Positions 48,767 to 61,430 of a stretch of 64,000 nucleotides of DNA are shown piece after piece. Each line of letters opens with the position of its first letter. Position 1 is the first letter of the stretch. Under the pieces are notes generated by a model that had not been told where the DNA came from, did no database searches, and saw only the letters and a list, made by a program, of their open reading frames with translations. The translations under genes were made by a program, and so were the position numbers. Location of the stretch: the NCBI RefSeq assembly GCF_030643825.1, contig NZ_CP101717.1, positions 2,294,001 through 2,358,000 of the forward strand. The letters are read 5' to 3'. This stretch comes from Salinispirillum sp. LH 10-3-1 (GTDB lineage: Bacteria; Pseudomonadota; Gammaproteobacteria; Pseudomonadales; Natronospirillaceae).

Positions 48767-50164
48767 ATGTCACCTGTAAAAGCCCTACACCGCCGCCCTG
48801 TTCTCCGTGAGGTTTGGAGCCTGGCTATTCCTGTCGCCGTACAGTCTGCCTTGGTATCGGCACTGGGTATGGCCGATGTCTTGATGGTCAGTGGTCTGGG
48901 CGCAGAAGCCATCGCAGCGGTCGGTTTAGGCAGTAAGATTAACTTCGTATTTATCCTCCTGATGGCGGCTTTAGGCACCGGTTGCAGTATTCTGGTGGCG
49001 CAGTATTTTGGTGCTGGACGACATGATCGCGTGCGTCATACACTGGCCTTGAGTCTGCTGGCTGGCACCCTCTTTATGCTACCCATCACCTTGCTGATCT
49101 GGTTTAACACCACCAACCTAATGATGCTGGGTACAGATAATTCACAGGTTATTACGCAAGGCGCCAGCTACCTGGCCATTACTGCGCTGTCCTTATGGCT
49201 CACGCAGTTGGTCATCGTCTATGAAGCGGCACTGCGGGCTACAGGCGACAGTAAAACGCCGCTGTATTTCGCCACCATCACCATCGTATTGAACATTGCG
49301 TTGAACTTTTGGCTGATCAACGGTGGCTTGGGCGTCCCCGCCATGGGTGTGGCCGGTGCCGCCTTGGCGACATTGTTGGCGCGCATCTTTCAGGTGATGT
49401 GGATGCTGTATAGCATGCAACGCCCGGGCAAGCTGTTGCGCCTCGAGCGCCTGCATTTCGTCGAGGCCGTGGCCCGCAACCTGATCCGCCGCTATTGGAC
49501 ACTGAGCTGGCCATTGCTGGTCAACTTTACGCTGTGGTCCATGGGCTCTCTAACCTATCATTTGATCGCTGGGCGCCTGGGAACAACCCCGCTTGCCGTG
49601 ATGAGTTTGCTCAGTCCAATAGAAAGCATGTATCACAGCTTTTTCTTCGGAATCACCAATGCCTGCTCCATCATGATCGGCCAACGCTTGGGGCGCGGCC
49701 AGTTCGACGACGCCCGCGCCTTGGCGAAAGGCTTCATGCTTTACGCGCCCTTGGGCTCATTCGGGTTCGGGTTGGTGTTGCTGGCGGCTTCGCCGTTCGT
49801 GCTGCCCTTGATCGGTAGTCTGGACGCCGAAACCTTGCATCAAACTCAACTGGCGTTTGCCATCATGTGCTTGGGTTTCTGGTTGAAGGTGTTCAACATG
49901 GTGTCCATACAGGGCATTCTGCGCTCCGGTGGTGACGCCAAATTCTGCTTGTACTTAGATATGTCAGCCCTGTGGTTTGTAGGCTTACCGCTGACTTTGG
50001 CAGCCGCCTTCTGGTGGCAGCTGCCCTTTACGTGGGTATACGCCATGATCCTGGCCGAAGAAGCCGCTAAGGCGGTTGGCAACATCTGGCGCGTGGGGCA
50101 ACGCAAATGGGTGCGCAACCTGACAGAGGGTGATACCGAACAGTCCACAGCGTTAGCGGCCTAA
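48767..50164 (+). CDS. MATE family efflux transporter
   Basis: A 465-residue MATE transporter with 12 predicted helices in two halves. Family motifs are LGMADVLMVSGLGAEAIAAVGLGSKI, EAALRATGDSKTPLYFA and MYHSFFFGITNACSIMIGQRLGRG. It would export cationic drugs or metabolites using a sodium or proton gradient. Its 3' end overlaps the convergent EamA gene by 12 bases. The divergent AraC gene may regulate it. Confidence 0.93.
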   Translation: MSPVKALHRRPVLREVWSLAIPVAVQSALVSALGMADVLMVSGLGAEAIAAVGLGSKINFVFILLMAALGTGCSILVAQYFGAGRHDRVRHTLALSLLAGTLFMLPITLLIWFNTTNLMMLGTDNSQVITQGASYLAITALSLWLTQLVIVYEAALRATGDSKTPLYFATITIVLNIALNFWLINGGLGVPAMGVAGAALATLLARIFQVMWMLYSMQRPGKLLRLERLHFVEAVARNLIRRYWTLSWPLLVNFTLWSMGSLTYHLIAGRLGTTPLAVMSLLSPIESMYHSFFFGITNACSIMIGQRLGRGQFDDARALAKGFMLYAPLGSFGFGLVLLAASPFVLPLIGSLDAETLHQTQLAFAIMCLGFWLKVFNMVSIQGILRSGGDAKFCLYLDMSALWFVGLPLTLAAAFWWQLPFTWVYAMILAEEAAKAVGNIWRVGQRKWVRNLTEGDTEQSTALAA

Positions 50165-51127
50165 CACCTCGGTCTCTGCGTCAACCGCAGGATGGTCGTC
50201 ATGAGCAGGAATCTCCAATGTCACGGTATGGCTCGCCGAGCGTTGCGCCAGATACGCGCCGAATACGACGATGACGGCACCTAGAATTTGAACGCTGTTG
50301 AGCGCCTGCCCTAACATAATCCACGCCAGCAAAATGGCTGTCACTACTTCAAGGTAGGCTACGCCTCCCGCTACGGGTGGCGACAGCCGACGAATCGCCG
50401 CAACCCCGGTTACATAGGCCAGCGCCGTTGAAATCACTCCTAACCACACCACAGAAACCAATGCCGACGTTGATACACCAGCAATCACAATCTGACCGCC
50501 CAGCAAATGCCAAGGTAGGTTCCAAGGCTGGGCGATAACGGTCATAACCGCGAAAGCGATAAGACCACCCAACGCAATCAGGGCCAACGGTGGAGTATCC
50601 TCCTTGGCCGCATCCGACAGTAAGAAAAAGCCTGCTTGACAGGCTGCAGCACCCGCGGCCAACAGCAGGCCAATGGGATCAAGCGACAGACCGTTCCAGA
50701 CCTCCAGCAAAGCGCCCAATCCCACAACGGCTAGGATCACACCCAGGGCTGCCGAGCGCGCTACGGGCTGTTTCCGCACCAGCAATATCCACAGCAAGAC
50801 CAGTATCGGCCCAAGAAACTCGATTAATAACGCGATGCCTACCGGAATACGCGCCACGGCAGCGAAGTAAAACGCCTGCACACCTGCGATAGGAAACACA
50901 CCATAGGCCAACAGCAATCGCCACTGGCGCTGAAACAGAGAGCGGTAATGCCACGCCACGGGGGACAACACCAACACCATGCCCAACAAGCGTAGCCAAG
51001 TCACATGCAGTGGATCGACACCAATGTCCATTAATGGCCGCGCGAATGGCCCGGAGCCACCAAAAGACAAGGCCGACAACAAAGCCAATAAAAGCCCAGC
51101 GGTTTTCGGGCTGACGTTCAAACGCAT
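50153..51127 (-). CDS. EamA/DMT family transporter
   Basis: A 324-residue drug/metabolite transporter with ten helices in two EamA repeats; GPFARPLMDIGVDPLHVTWLR and IEFLGPILVLLW (the conserved P-x-L/V in helix 4) are typical of RhtA-like exporters. The ATG at 51127 has AGGAAA upstream and is preferred to the in-frame start at 51163, which adds 12 unconserved residues. The substrate, perhaps amino acids or nucleosides, is unknown. Confidence 0.88.
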   Translation of the reverse strand: MRLNVSPKTAGLLLALLSALSFGGSGPFARPLMDIGVDPLHVTWLRLLGMVLVLSPVAWHYRSLFQRQWRLLLAYGVFPIAGVQAFYFAAVARIPVGIALLIEFLGPILVLLWILLVRKQPVARSAALGVILAVVGLGALLEVWNGLSLDPIGLLLAAGAAACQAGFFLLSDAAKEDTPPLALIALGGLIAFAVMTVIAQPWNLPWHLLGGQIVIAGVSTSALVSVVWLGVISTALAYVTGVAAIRRLSPPVAGGVAYLEVVTAILLAWIMLGQALNSVQILGAVIVVFGAYLAQRSASHTVTLEIPAHDDHPAVDAETEVLGR

Positions 51128-51240
51128 ATCGGATTCTTTCCTAACCAGTCGTGAAGCGGGCACATTTACAGAATCTGCTCATTAAGTAAAGCAAGCCTAT
51201 TTCATAGAGCGGAAAAACAATGTGCGTGAAGCCATGACAC

Positions 51241-51271
51241 TTGACCTTACCCCAACAGTAAGGTGCACACT
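51241..51271 (+). promoter_or_regulatory. CueR-type copper operator/promoter of copA
   Basis: TTGACC (51241-51246) overlaps the dyad ACCTTAC (51244-51250) / GTAAGGT (51258-51264) with a CCCAACA centre; the -10 would be CACACT (51266-51271) after a 19-base spacer. The overlong spacer and dyad are the hallmark of MerR-family promoters, here close to the CueR box. Confidence 0.8.
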
Positions 51272-51304
51272 GTCTCATAGCCAATTCTTACAGGAATCCT
51301 ATCC

Positions 51305-53779
51305 ATGACTTCATCGACGAAACATTCTTTAGTCATCGATGGCATGAGCTGTGCGTCTTGCGTTGGACGCGTGGAAAAAGCCATCAAGCTGGTCCCCGGC
51401 GTTGTGGATGTGTCCGTGAACTTAGCCACAGAAAAGGCCCAGTTCAGGCTCACCGATGACGCAGAGGTAAGCGCGGTCATCGACGCCATAAAGACAACCG
51501 GCTACAACATTCGTACACAAACCCTAGTAATTAATGTTCAGCAGATGAGCTGTGCGTCCTGCGTTGGTCGGGTAGAAAAAGCACTGGCAGCCATACCGGG
51601 AGTGCTGTCGGCGCAGGTTAATCTAGCCACCGAACGCGCTACGCTGTCCGTCGTTGAAGGCGAAGTCACGATAGACACCTTGATTGCCGCCGTGCAAAAA
51701 GCAGGGTATCAGGCCAGCACTGTGCCTGAGTCCACTGACAGCAGTGATCCTGCCACCGATGCGCGCACGCTGGAACAGGTCTCTTTAAAAAGGGCGCTGT
51801 GGCTGTCAGCTGCCTTGACCTTGCCGATTTTCCTTCTGGACATGGGCGGACATTTTATTTCGGCCTTTCATCATTGGCAGGTTAATGCCATTGGTCAGCA
51901 AAACCTTTTCTATCTGTTTTTCGCCCTGGCCACTGTTGTGCAGTTCGGCCCGGGCTGGCGGTTCTATGTCAAAGGGGTACCGGCGCTACTGCGCGCTGCG
52001 CCGGACATGAACTCCTTGGTGGTCCTCGGTACCTCGGCGGCCTGGGGTTATTCCGTGGTAGCGACCTTTATACCCGGCATACTGCCGGAGGGCACCGTGC
52101 ATGTGTACTTTGAGGCATCTGCCGTCATTATCACGCTGATTTTGTTAGGCCGTTATTTGGAAGCAAATGCCAAAGGACGCACCAATCAAGCCATTAAGCG
52201 TCTGCTCGGCCTACAGGCGAAGACCGCGCGTGTGCTGCGTAACGGTGAGCCCATAGAAGTACCGGTCAGCGACGTCGTCAGTGGCGATCTGCTGCAAGTT
52301 CGACCGGGCGAAAAGATTCCCGTTGATGGTGAAGTGACTGAGGGCGAGTCCTATGTGGATGAAGCCATGATTACCGGTGAAGCCATACCTGTGGCGAAGC
52401 ACCAAGGTGATACCTTGGTCGGCGCAACCATCAATAAGGCGGGCAGCCTAACTTTTAAAGCGACTACCGTCGGCGCGGACAGTGTGCTGGCGCAAATTGT
52501 CCGCATGGTAGAAGAAGCGCAGGGCTCTAAGCTGCCCATTCAAGCCTTGGTCGACCGCGTGACCGGCGTGTTTGTACCCATCGTTATGGCACTGGCCCTG
52601 CTGACTTTGGGTGTCTGGCTATTGTTTGGACCGGAACCCGCGATGACCTTAGCGTTGGTGAATGCTGTGGCGGTGTTGATCATCGCCTGCCCCTGCGCCA
52701 TGGGCTTGGCAACACCGACGTCTATCATGGTGGGAACAGGTAAGGCTGCTGAAATGGGCATTCTGTTTCGTCGTGGCGAAGCCTTGCAAACGCTGCGTGA
52801 TGCAACCTGGATTGCCTTGGACAAGACCGGTACGCTAACCAAAGGTCAGCCTGAACTGACCGACATAGCGTTGAGCGATGGCGTCGATGAGGCAGCAACT
52901 CTGTCATGCATCGCGGCTGTCGAGCGTCTGTCCGAACACCCTATCGCTGACGCCATTGTGGCGGCGGCACAGGAACGCGGCTTGGACATACCCTCGGCCA
53001 GCGGATTCCAATCCCACTCAGGCTATGGCGTTTCAGCCGAAGTACAAGGGCAGCAAGTGCACATCGGCGCTGATCGCTACATGGCACAACTGGGCCTAAC
53101 GGTCAGTGTGTTCTCAGCCACCGCCGAGCGTTTGGCCGATGAGGGCAAAACACCCTTGTACGCCGCCATCGATGGCCGTTTGGCCGCCATCATTGCCGTT
53201 GCGGATCAGCTAAAAGACAGCACCGCGGAAGCCATTCGTACCCTGCACAACGCAGGTCTGCGCGTGACCATGATTACCGGCGACAACCAGAGAACAGCTC
53301 AGGCCATCGCCCGCCAGCTCGGTATTGATGAAGTTATCGCGGAGGTCTTGCCCGATGGCAAGGTGGCTGCTTTGAAAAAACTGCAAGCGGAAGGTCATAC
53401 CGTGGCCTTTGTTGGCGACGGTATTAACGATGCACCCGCACTGGCACAAGCCGATGTCGGTATTGCTATCGGCACAGGTACAGATATTGCGATTGAGGCC
53501 GCCGATGTGGTCTTGATGTCCGGCGATCTACGTAATGCCGCCAATGCCATAGCGCTGTCGCAAGCGACCATCAGAAATATCAAGCAAAACCTGTTCTGGG
53601 CGTTTGCCTACAACAGCATCTTGATTCCGGTAGCGGCAGGAGTGCTCTACCCTGCCACCGGCATTCTGTTATCACCCGTCTTTGCCGCTGCCGCCATGGC
53701 CGCCTCCAGCGTTTGCGTAATCACCAACGCCCTGCGTTTGCGCGGCTGGAAAGCGCCTTTGGCCAGCACGAGCGGTTAG
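51305..53779 (+). CDS. copA: Copper-exporting P1B-type ATPase CopA
   Basis: An 824-residue Cu(I) efflux pump of the inner membrane. There are two N-terminal heavy-metal domains, each with MSCASC (C16/C19 and C83/C86). The transmembrane CPC is at 462-464, the phosphorylation site DKTGT at 506-510, SEHPIADAI supplies the nucleotide-binding HP, and [10 protein letters not shown] is the hinge. The Cu(I) type is supported by CPC and by the CueR-like operator upstream. The stop overlaps the convergent malZ-like gene by four bases. Confidence 0.96.
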   Translation: MTSSTKHSLVIDGMSCASCVGRVEKAIKLVPGVVDVSVNLATEKAQFRLTDDAEVSAVIDAIKTTGYNIRTQTLVINVQQMSCASCVGRVEKALAAIPGVLSAQVNLATERATLSVVEGEVTIDTLIAAVQKAGYQASTVPESTDSSDPATDARTLEQVSLKRALWLSAALTLPIFLLDMGGHFISAFHHWQVNAIGQQNLFYLFFALATVVQFGPGWRFYVKGVPALLRAAPDMNSLVVLGTSAAWGYSVVATFIPGILPEGTVHVYFEASAVIITLILLGRYLEANAKGRTNQAIKRLLGLQAKTARVLRNGEPIEVPVSDVVSGDLLQVRPGEKIPVDGEVTEGESYVDEAMITGEAIPVAKHQGDTLVGATINKAGSLTFKATTVGADSVLAQIVRMVEEAQGSKLPIQALVDRVTGVFVPIVMALALLTLGVWLLFGPEPAMTLALVNAVAVLIIACPCAMGLATPTSIMVGTGKAAEMGILFRRGEALQTLRDATWIALDKTGTLTKGQPELTDIALSDGVDEAATLSCIAAVERLSEHPIADAIVAAAQERGLDIPSASGFQSHSGYGVSAEVQGQQVHIGADRYMAQLGLTVSVFSATAERLADEGKTPLYAAIDGRLAAIIAVADQLKDSTAEAIRTLHNAGLRVTMITGDNQRTAQAIARQLGIDEVIAEVLPDGKVAALKKLQAEGHTVAFVGDGINDAPALAQADVGIAIGTGTDIAIEAADVVLMSGDLRNAANAIALSQATIRNIKQNLFWAFAYNSILIPVAAGVLYPATGILLSPVFAAAAMAASSVCVITNALRLRGWKAPLASTSG

Positions 53780-55599
53780 TGAGCAGACACCCAGAGCTCC
53801 GTGGCGGTCGCGCCCAACGGCAAAGACAATGCGCCCTGAGCATCGGCCTGCACCACCTGCCCTGTCTCGATGTTGCACCACGTCGAGCCGGGCAAGCCCT
53901 TGAGAATGCTACAGTTTACCGCCTGGCGAACCGGCGTATTGGCGCGATTGACCGATACCAGCACCGAACTATCGGCGAGCAGGCGGGCAAACACCCACTG
54001 ATCACCAGCAGCATGCAAGTCCACCACCGCACCGCCGCGTAAAGCCGGTAATTCTTTGCGCCAACGAATAGCCTGTTGAAAACGCTGCAAAAGGTCGTCA
54101 TTCCACTGTTGGCTATCCCATGGAAAGGGTGCCCGGCAATGCGGGTCTTCACCGCCCTGCAAGCCCACCTCGTCACCGTAGTAGATACAAGGCACACCCA
54201 AATAAGCCATTTGCAATCGCACCGCCATCACCAGGCGTGCGTGGTCGTTACCCAGCAAGGTCAGCATACGCGGGGTATCATGGCTGTCGAGTTGATTGAA
54301 CTGTGCCTTGGCGATAGCGAAAGGGATTTTCGCACGCGCTTCGCTCATCCATGAAGCCATTTCCTCGGCATCAATACTGGCCTTATGTCGGGCGATATCG
54401 TACCCAGCTAAGAACATCCAAACAGGCTGCAGAAAGCCATAGTAATTCATCGCGCCATCTTCTTGGTCTCCTTGCAGCCACTGGGTCGCTTCAAAGAAGT
54501 GCTCTCCGAGCAGATAGGCGTCGGTATTCTCCTGTTTAATAACACGGCGCATGGCGCGCACATGCTTGTCATTATTAACCGCCCCCTTGCCCTCACCGAG
54601 CATATGGATCACGTCCAATCGCCAACCATCGATGTTGTAAGGGGGGCGCAACCAGTGTCGCAGCACCGAGTTGTCGGCCTGATAGAATACGTCAACCACG
54701 TCAGGGTTAGCGTAGTCCACCACCGGCAGGCTCTTGTGGCCTTTCCAGCTGACGTAATCGCCTTCAGCGTCCAAAAAATAATTCACGTACGGTTTTTCAC
54801 CGGCCTGCGCTCGTACGAACCAGTCGTGCCGAATAGAGGTATGGTTCAATACGCCGTCCAGCATCAGCTTCATATCACGTTCTGCGGTCGCTTGCCGCAG
54901 GGTTACCAGCGCCTCATTCCCACCCAAATGTGGGTCGACTTGGTAATAGTCGATGGTGTCGTATTTGTGATTGGAGTCTGAACGAAATACCGGATTGAGA
55001 TAAATCGCGGTGACGCCCAGTGTGTGCTGCAAATACTCGAGCGATTGCACTACGCCGGGCAGGTCACCGTTGAAAAACTCGCTGGGACCATAGTCCCCGC
55101 TCGGCAACTCATGCCATTCGCGCGCTTTCACCGGGCGGCCGCACAGGTATTCGTATTCACCATCTTTGACATTCAGTGACGCATCGCCGTTGCGGAAACG
55201 ATCCGGAAATACTTGATAAAAAATCTGCTCACTGACCCAAGCGGGCGGTGCATCATGGGCGTGTTTAAAGTGTACTTCACGGGCAGGCATACGCGTATGT
55301 TGACCGTCGGCCGCTAGCCAAAGCATGCGCTCAGCCAGCTGAACTTTAAAGACATACGCCGTGTGTGGCCGTACTTCATCCAACGGGATGGTTGCAGAGC
55401 AATAACGCCAACCATCGACAACCTCACCAAAGACCATCGCAGTGAGATGCTCTTCGTTGTCCGGGTCAGTGCGCACCCAGACTTGTTGGAGTGTTTCTTC
55501 TGCGAAAACGCGCAGCGTTAGGGTAATGCCTTGCGCCGAGATATCGAGGTAGCCGGGAATTGCAGCATGAAATACGGTATGAGGATGAATTGTCGCCAC
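53776..55599 (-). CDS. malZ: MalZ-like maltodextrin glucosidase (GH13)
   Basis: A 607-residue GH13 enzyme, close in length and layout to E. coli MalZ (604), which removes glucose from maltodextrin reducing ends. An N-terminal beta domain (about 1-115) precedes the TIM barrel, with [12 protein letters not shown]-like entry, [10 protein letters not shown], nucleophile D329 in GWRLDV, acid/base E366 in LLGEHF and D441 in DSHDTPR. GTG at 55599 has AAGGT seven bases upstream and gives the MalZ length; a TTG at 55689 would add 30 residues. No other mal genes are nearby. Confidence 0.88.
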   Translation of the reverse strand: MATIHPHTVFHAAIPGYLDISAQGITLTLRVFAEETLQQVWVRTDPDNEEHLTAMVFGEVVDGWRYCSATIPLDEVRPHTAYVFKVQLAERMLWLAADGQHTRMPAREVHFKHAHDAPPAWVSEQIFYQVFPDRFRNGDASLNVKDGEYEYLCGRPVKAREWHELPSGDYGPSEFFNGDLPGVVQSLEYLQHTLGVTAIYLNPVFRSDSNHKYDTIDYYQVDPHLGGNEALVTLRQATAERDMKLMLDGVLNHTSIRHDWFVRAQAGEKPYVNYFLDAEGDYVSWKGHKSLPVVDYANPDVVDVFYQADNSVLRHWLRPPYNIDGWRLDVIHMLGEGKGAVNNDKHVRAMRRVIKQENTDAYLLGEHFFEATQWLQGDQEDGAMNYYGFLQPVWMFLAGYDIARHKASIDAEEMASWMSEARAKIPFAIAKAQFNQLDSHDTPRMLTLLGNDHARLVMAVRLQMAYLGVPCIYYGDEVGLQGGEDPHCRAPFPWDSQQWNDDLLQRFQQAIRWRKELPALRGGAVVDLHAAGDQWVFARLLADSSVLVSVNRANTPVRQAVNCSILKGLPGSTWCNIETGQVVQADAQGALSLPLGATATELWVSAH

Positions 55600-55710
55600 G
55601 GTACTGACCTTATCTTTATTGAGCAGACAGGTTACCCAAGTGGTCAGGCGACGTTCAGATTGAATTTGTGGCAGCACGGTTGATATCAACCGCTGGAGTT
55701 AAAACTACAC

Positions 55711-55762
55711 CCCTAGGTAGAGGGGCCAGCCCCTAGGGACTAGCCCCACGAACGGACTAGGG
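55711..55762. repeat. Palindrome-rich REP-like spacer between hisD and malZ
   Basis: CCCTAGG (55711-55717) pairs with CCTAGGG (55732-55738); alternatively AGGGGC (55721-55726) pairs with GCCCCT (55729-55734). GGACTAG occurs twice (near 55737 and 55754). The GTAG-AGG-GGCCAGCCC core resembles the elements at 22500 and 43250. It may end or stabilise the hisD transcript. Confidence 0.5.
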
Positions 55763-57073
55763 TTTAACTCGCATTTCTGCACTGCGCGCATGCGCCGTCA
55801 GTAGCTCACCGCGCGCCAAAGGCCCGGCTGACTCACCCAACTCGGAGGCGCTGTCTGGCGTGCAATAGATGATCGACGATTTTTTCTGGAAATCGTACAC
55901 TCCCAGCGGAGAACTGAAGCGCGCGGTGCCGGAGGTGGGCAATACGTGATTCGGCCCAGCCACATAGTCACCCAGCGCTTCTGACGTATGCCGCCCCATA
56001 AAAATAGCTCCGGCATGCCGAATGCTATCCAGATACTGCTCCGGCTTTTCCACACTCAACTCCAAGTGTTCCGGGGCAATACGATTCACCAGCTCGATGG
56101 CTTCTTGCAGATCACGCACCTTGATCAATGCACCACGATCAGCCAACGACTGCCGCGCAATGGCCTCACGCTCCAGAGTCGGCAACAAGCGGGCAATAGC
56201 CGCTTCTACCTTATCGAGGTACTCGGCGTCTGGGCACAGCAATATGGCCTGCGCATCGGCATCATGCTCGGCTTGTGAGAACAGGTCCATGGCGATCCAG
56301 TCCGGATCGGTCTGTCCATCGCACACCACCAAAATTTCTGACGGCCCTGCCACCATATCAATACCGACTTGGCCGTACACATGCCGCTTCGCCGTAGCAA
56401 CGTAGATATTACCGGGTCCCACCACCTTATCGACCGCTGGTACAGACTCCGTACCGTAAGCCAAGGCCGCGATGGCCTGTGCACCACCCATGGTAAATAC
56501 TTGATCGACACCAGACAGCCACGCAGCAGCTAACACGAAATCCGACACTTCGCCGTCCGGTGTTGGGTGCGCCATAATGACTTCTGGCACACCGGCTACC
56601 TTAGCGGTCACTGCCGTCATCACGACCGAACTTGCCAAGGGTGCCAAGCCGCCTGGCACATAAACGCCCACCCGGTCGAGCGGCGTGATACGCTGACCCA
56701 GCACCGTGCCACTGGCATCCGTGTACTGCCACGATTCTTGCTTTTGATGCTGGTGATAAGCCCGCACGCGTTCCACGGAGATCTCCAGTGCATGCTGCAA
56801 CTTAGGCGCTAAACGCTTGTACGCGGCTTCGAGCTCGGGACGCGCAATGCGCAGTTCGCTCATGTGCTCGAAGTGGGTGCGATCAAAGCGGTTGGTGTAT
56901 TCAATCACCGCCGCATCTCCGCGCTGACGCACGTCATCGATGACCTTCAGTACCGTTTCATTGACCTTGGCATCGGACACGCCTTCCCACGCCAGTAAGC
57001 CATCCAGCGCCGAGCTAAAACCATCGTCAACTGTACTCAGTCGACGAATAAGAGAAGTTTTATCATTTGTCAC
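55757..57073 (-). CDS. hisD: Histidinol dehydrogenase
   Basis: A 438-residue zinc enzyme that oxidises histidinol twice to histidine. Characteristic parts are [58 protein letters not shown] and [15 protein letters not shown], and APEHLEL with GPNHVLPT near the C-terminus. It overlaps hisG by 11 bases. In Pseudomonas hisC follows; here the malZ-like gene follows instead. Confidence 0.96.
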   Translation of the reverse strand: MTNDKTSLIRRLSTVDDGFSSALDGLLAWEGVSDAKVNETVLKVIDDVRQRGDAAVIEYTNRFDRTHFEHMSELRIARPELEAAYKRLAPKLQHALEISVERVRAYHQHQKQESWQYTDASGTVLGQRITPLDRVGVYVPGGLAPLASSVVMTAVTAKVAGVPEVIMAHPTPDGEVSDFVLAAAWLSGVDQVFTMGGAQAIAALAYGTESVPAVDKVVGPGNIYVATAKRHVYGQVGIDMVAGPSEILVVCDGQTDPDWIAMDLFSQAEHDADAQAILLCPDAEYLDKVEAAIARLLPTLEREAIARQSLADRGALIKVRDLQEAIELVNRIAPEHLELSVEKPEQYLDSIRHAGAIFMGRHTSEALGDYVAGPNHVLPTSGTARFSSPLGVYDFQKKSSIIYCTPDSASELGESAGPLARGELLTAHARSAEMRVKP

Positions 57074-57701
57074 GCTTCTGTACCGCCTGTTCTAACTGTT
57101 CAACGATGGGCATGATCTGATCCGCCTTGGTCTTATAAGCCGCACGCGACACGACCAAACGCGTCGAAATATCCGCCATGTGTTCTCGTGGCTCCAGACC
57201 ATTGGCCAGCAAGGTGTTGCCAGTGTCCACAATGTCTACGATGCAGTCAGCCAAATTCATGATCGGCGCCAATTCCATACCGCCATACAGCTTAATGATA
57301 TCAACCTGACGACCTTGTTCAGCAAAATATCGCTTAGCCACCTGCACAAACTTGGTGGCGACACGCAGTCGGCCCTCTGGCATCACGGCGCCCTTGATCG
57401 CCGCCGTCATTAAACGACAGCGCGCGATGTTCAGATCGACCAGTTCATACATTTCTTGTCCGCCGTGCTCCATCAGTACGTCCTTACCGGACACACCCAA
57501 GTCGGCCACGCCGTACTCGACATAGGTAGGTACGTCAGAAGCACGAATTACGATCAATCGCACATTCGGTTGAGTGGTTTCAAAGATCAGTTTACGACTG
57601 GTATGGATGTCTTCCAGTGGCGCGATGCCTGCAGCGGCAAACAACGGAAGGGTCTCGTCGAGAATGCGGCCCTTAGATAATGCTATGGTAATCGGTGACA
57701 T
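57063..57701 (-). CDS. hisG: ATP phosphoribosyltransferase, short form
   Basis: A 212-residue catalytic subunit for the first step of histidine synthesis. It lacks the C-terminal regulatory domain, so it belongs to the HisGS type that needs HisZ; hisZ is not in the window. [39 protein letters not shown] and the PRPP loop [15 protein letters not shown] are visible. The ATG at 57701 is preferred, as an upstream in-frame start adds residues absent from the family. It lies between murA and hisD. Confidence 0.95.
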   Translation of the reverse strand: MSPITIALSKGRILDETLPLFAAAGIAPLEDIHTSRKLIFETTQPNVRLIVIRASDVPTYVEYGVADLGVSGKDVLMEHGGQEMYELVDLNIARCRLMTAAIKGAVMPEGRLRVATKFVQVAKRYFAEQGRQVDIIKLYGGMELAPIMNLADCIVDIVDTGNTLLANGLEPREHMADISTRLVVSRAAYKTKADQIMPIVEQLEQAVQKRDK

Positions 57702-57775
57702 TGTTTTGATGACTCTTGCATGCTGATCGTCAGGCCAATAGCGCAACGATCAGTCGTTCCTAAACAGCAGGATGA

Positions 57776-59277
<1,502 letters not shown>

Positions 59278-59484
59278 TGAACACCTCACAAATAAAAAGG
59301 TTCGGCATTATATGAAATACCGGCCAATGAAACCACCTCAACACCTAATTCGTTCGCCGTTCGAAACAATATTAGGGTGCAATTACACAGTCCATACGTC
59401 TCTGCCATCCTGTGCAATGTCGGTGTGGCTTGCATTTCAGCCGTCGGTTGATTTTTAATGTGCCCCCATTCAGGAGTACTACCT

Positions 59485-60453
59485 ATGTTGCTCATCGTTG
59501 GCGCCATCGTTCTGGGCCTCGTTTTGCTGGTTTGGAGCTCTGACCGCTTCGTCGGTGGCGCTGCTGCCATGGCCCGGACTGCTGGCATCTCACCCTTAGT
59601 GATTGGCCTGACCATAGTAGCGTTAGGCACCAGCGCGCCGGAGATTATCGTCTCGGCCAGCGCCGCCTTATCCGGCAGCCCGGCACTCGCAATCGGCAAT
59701 GCCCAAGGGTCCAATATCGCCAACATAGGCTTGGTGCTGGGCGTGTGTGCGTTACTGATTGCCCTGCCAGTGAACCGCTCAGTATGGCGCCGTGAATCCC
59801 ATATATTGCTGGCCGTCACCCTGTTGCTGGGGGTGGTGCTGGCCAATCTGTACCTGAGCCGCTGGGAAGGCCTTGTGATGATTGGCCTGCTTGTGGTGTT
59901 TATTGTGGGTACCGTATGGCATGCCATGCACATCAAAAATACCGCGGAGCTGCCCGATTTTTCGGACGACATTCCAGACGACATGCCGCTGCGCACCTCG
60001 CTATTTTGGCTCACAATGGGCTTGGTACTGCTGGTCGTCGGGGCTCAACTTTTAGTCTGGGGCGCGACCCAATTGGCTTTTCGCTTTGGCATCAGTGAAT
60101 TGGTTGTGGGGGCGACCATTGTTGCCATCGGCACCAGCCTACCGGAGCTGGCCACCGCCATTGCCAGTACCCGAAAGGGTCACCATGAAATGACCATCGG
60201 TAACGTGGTCGGCTCCAATATCTTTAACATTTTGGCAGTGGTTGGTGTTGCCGCGGCGATAGCCCCCACTGCGCTTGAGCCTGCTGTGCTGTGGCGCGAC
60301 TATCTGTTTGTTCTGCTGACCACTGTCATGTTATTGGTGGTTGCATGGTGGTTTGGTCGCCAACAAAAACCAACACCTCGCCTATTTGGTGTGGTGCTGC
60401 TCGTGTCTTATATCTATTATCTGTATCTGAACTATCAGGCCCTGACCTTATGA
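59485..60453 (+). CDS. Calcium/sodium antiporter, CaCA family (YrbG-like)
   Basis: A 322-residue cation exchanger with ten helices in two repeats. Each repeat has an alpha motif: GLTIVALGTSAPEIIVS and GNAQGSNIANIGLVLG in the first, GATIVAIGTSLPELATA and GNVVGSNIFNILAVVG in the second. The acidic loop between (DFSDDIPDDM) is typical. The ATG at 59485 with CAGGAG upstream is preferred to 59458. It overlaps kdsD by ATGA and begins the kds-lpt cluster, as yrbG does in E. coli. Confidence 0.92.
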   Translation: MLLIVGAIVLGLVLLVWSSDRFVGGAAAMARTAGISPLVIGLTIVALGTSAPEIIVSASAALSGSPALAIGNAQGSNIANIGLVLGVCALLIALPVNRSVWRRESHILLAVTLLLGVVLANLYLSRWEGLVMIGLLVVFIVGTVWHAMHIKNTAELPDFSDDIPDDMPLRTSLFWLTMGLVLLVVGAQLLVWGATQLAFRFGISELVVGATIVAIGTSLPELATAIASTRKGHHEMTIGNVVGSNIFNILAVVGVAAAIAPTALEPAVLWRDYLFVLLTTVMLLVVAWWFGRQQKPTPRLFGVVLLVSYIYYLYLNYQALTL

Positions 60454-61430
60454 AAGCACAGCCTTATAACTTCCTAAACAGTGCTCGTCGCACCTTGCAG
60501 ATGGAAGCCGATGCCATCACCGCGATGCTGGATCGTCTTGACGACCACTTTAACCGCGCCTGTGAAATCATTATGCGCAACAACAAGGGGCGAGTCGTTG
60601 TCACTGGTATGGGCAAGTCGGGCCACATCGGCAATAAGATCGCCGCAACCTTGGCAAGCACAGGCACACCGGCGTTCTTTATGCACCCGGGGGAAGCCAG
60701 TCATGGCGATCTCGGCATGATCACACGTGACGATGTGATCGTGGCGCTGTCCAACAGCGGCGAGACTAATGAGATCATTTCCCTACTTCCCGCCATCAAG
60801 CGCTTGGGCATTCCGGTTATTGCCATCACGGGGCAGGCTGAATCTACCCTGGGCTCGGAAGCCGACGCCATGCTCGACAGTGGCGTCGATATTGAAGCCT
60901 GCCCACTGAACCTGGCCCCCACGTCCAGCACAACCACCGCCTTGGTACTGGGTGACGCACTCGCCATCGCCTTATTGGAAGCGCGTGGTTTTTCTGCGGA
61001 GGACTTCGCCTTTTCACACCCCGGCGGCAGCCTAGGCAAGCGCCTCTTGCTGAAGGTAGAAAACATTATGCAAACGGGCGAGCGAGTGCCCAGAGTATTA
61101 CCCACCGCCACGGTCAGCGCGGCACTGTTGGAAATGACTCGGAAAGGCCTCGGCATGACCACCATTGTGGATGCAGACAATGTATTGCTCGGTGTATATA
61201 CCGATGGTGACTTGCGTCGTACGTTCGAGCGCAACGTGGAAATTCACAGCACCCTTGTAACCGAAGTCATGCACCCGGGCGGAAAGACCATCGCACCCGC
61301 AGCCTTGGCAGCCGAAGCACTGTACATTATGGAGCAGGCTCAAATCACTGCGTTAGTGGTCGTCGACGCCAACCGGGAGCCTATGGGTATCGTCCACATG
61401 CATGATTTATTGCGCGCAGGCGTTGCATGA
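60450..61430 (+). CDS. kdsD: Arabinose-5-phosphate isomerase
   Basis: A 326-residue enzyme that converts ribulose-5-phosphate to arabinose-5-phosphate for KDO and LPS. The SIS domain (about 30-175) has VVVTGMGKSGHIGNKIAATLASTGTPAFF and SNSGETNEI; two CBS domains (about 205-326) follow. The ATG at 60450 overlaps the antiporter stop; the in-frame start 159 bases upstream lies inside the antiporter. The usual downstream gene kdsC is absent: lptC starts inside the kdsD stop. Confidence 0.96.
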   Translation: MKAQPYNFLNSARRTLQMEADAITAMLDRLDDHFNRACEIIMRNNKGRVVVTGMGKSGHIGNKIAATLASTGTPAFFMHPGEASHGDLGMITRDDVIVALSNSGETNEIISLLPAIKRLGIPVIAITGQAESTLGSEADAMLDSGVDIEACPLNLAPTSSTTTALVLGDALAIALLEARGFSAEDFAFSHPGGSLGKRLLLKVENIMQTGERVPRVLPTATVSAALLEMTRKGLGMTTIVDADNVLLGVYTDGDLRRTFERNVEIHSTLVTEVMHPGGKTIAPAALAAEALYIMEQAQITALVVVDANREPMGIVHMHDLLRAGVA

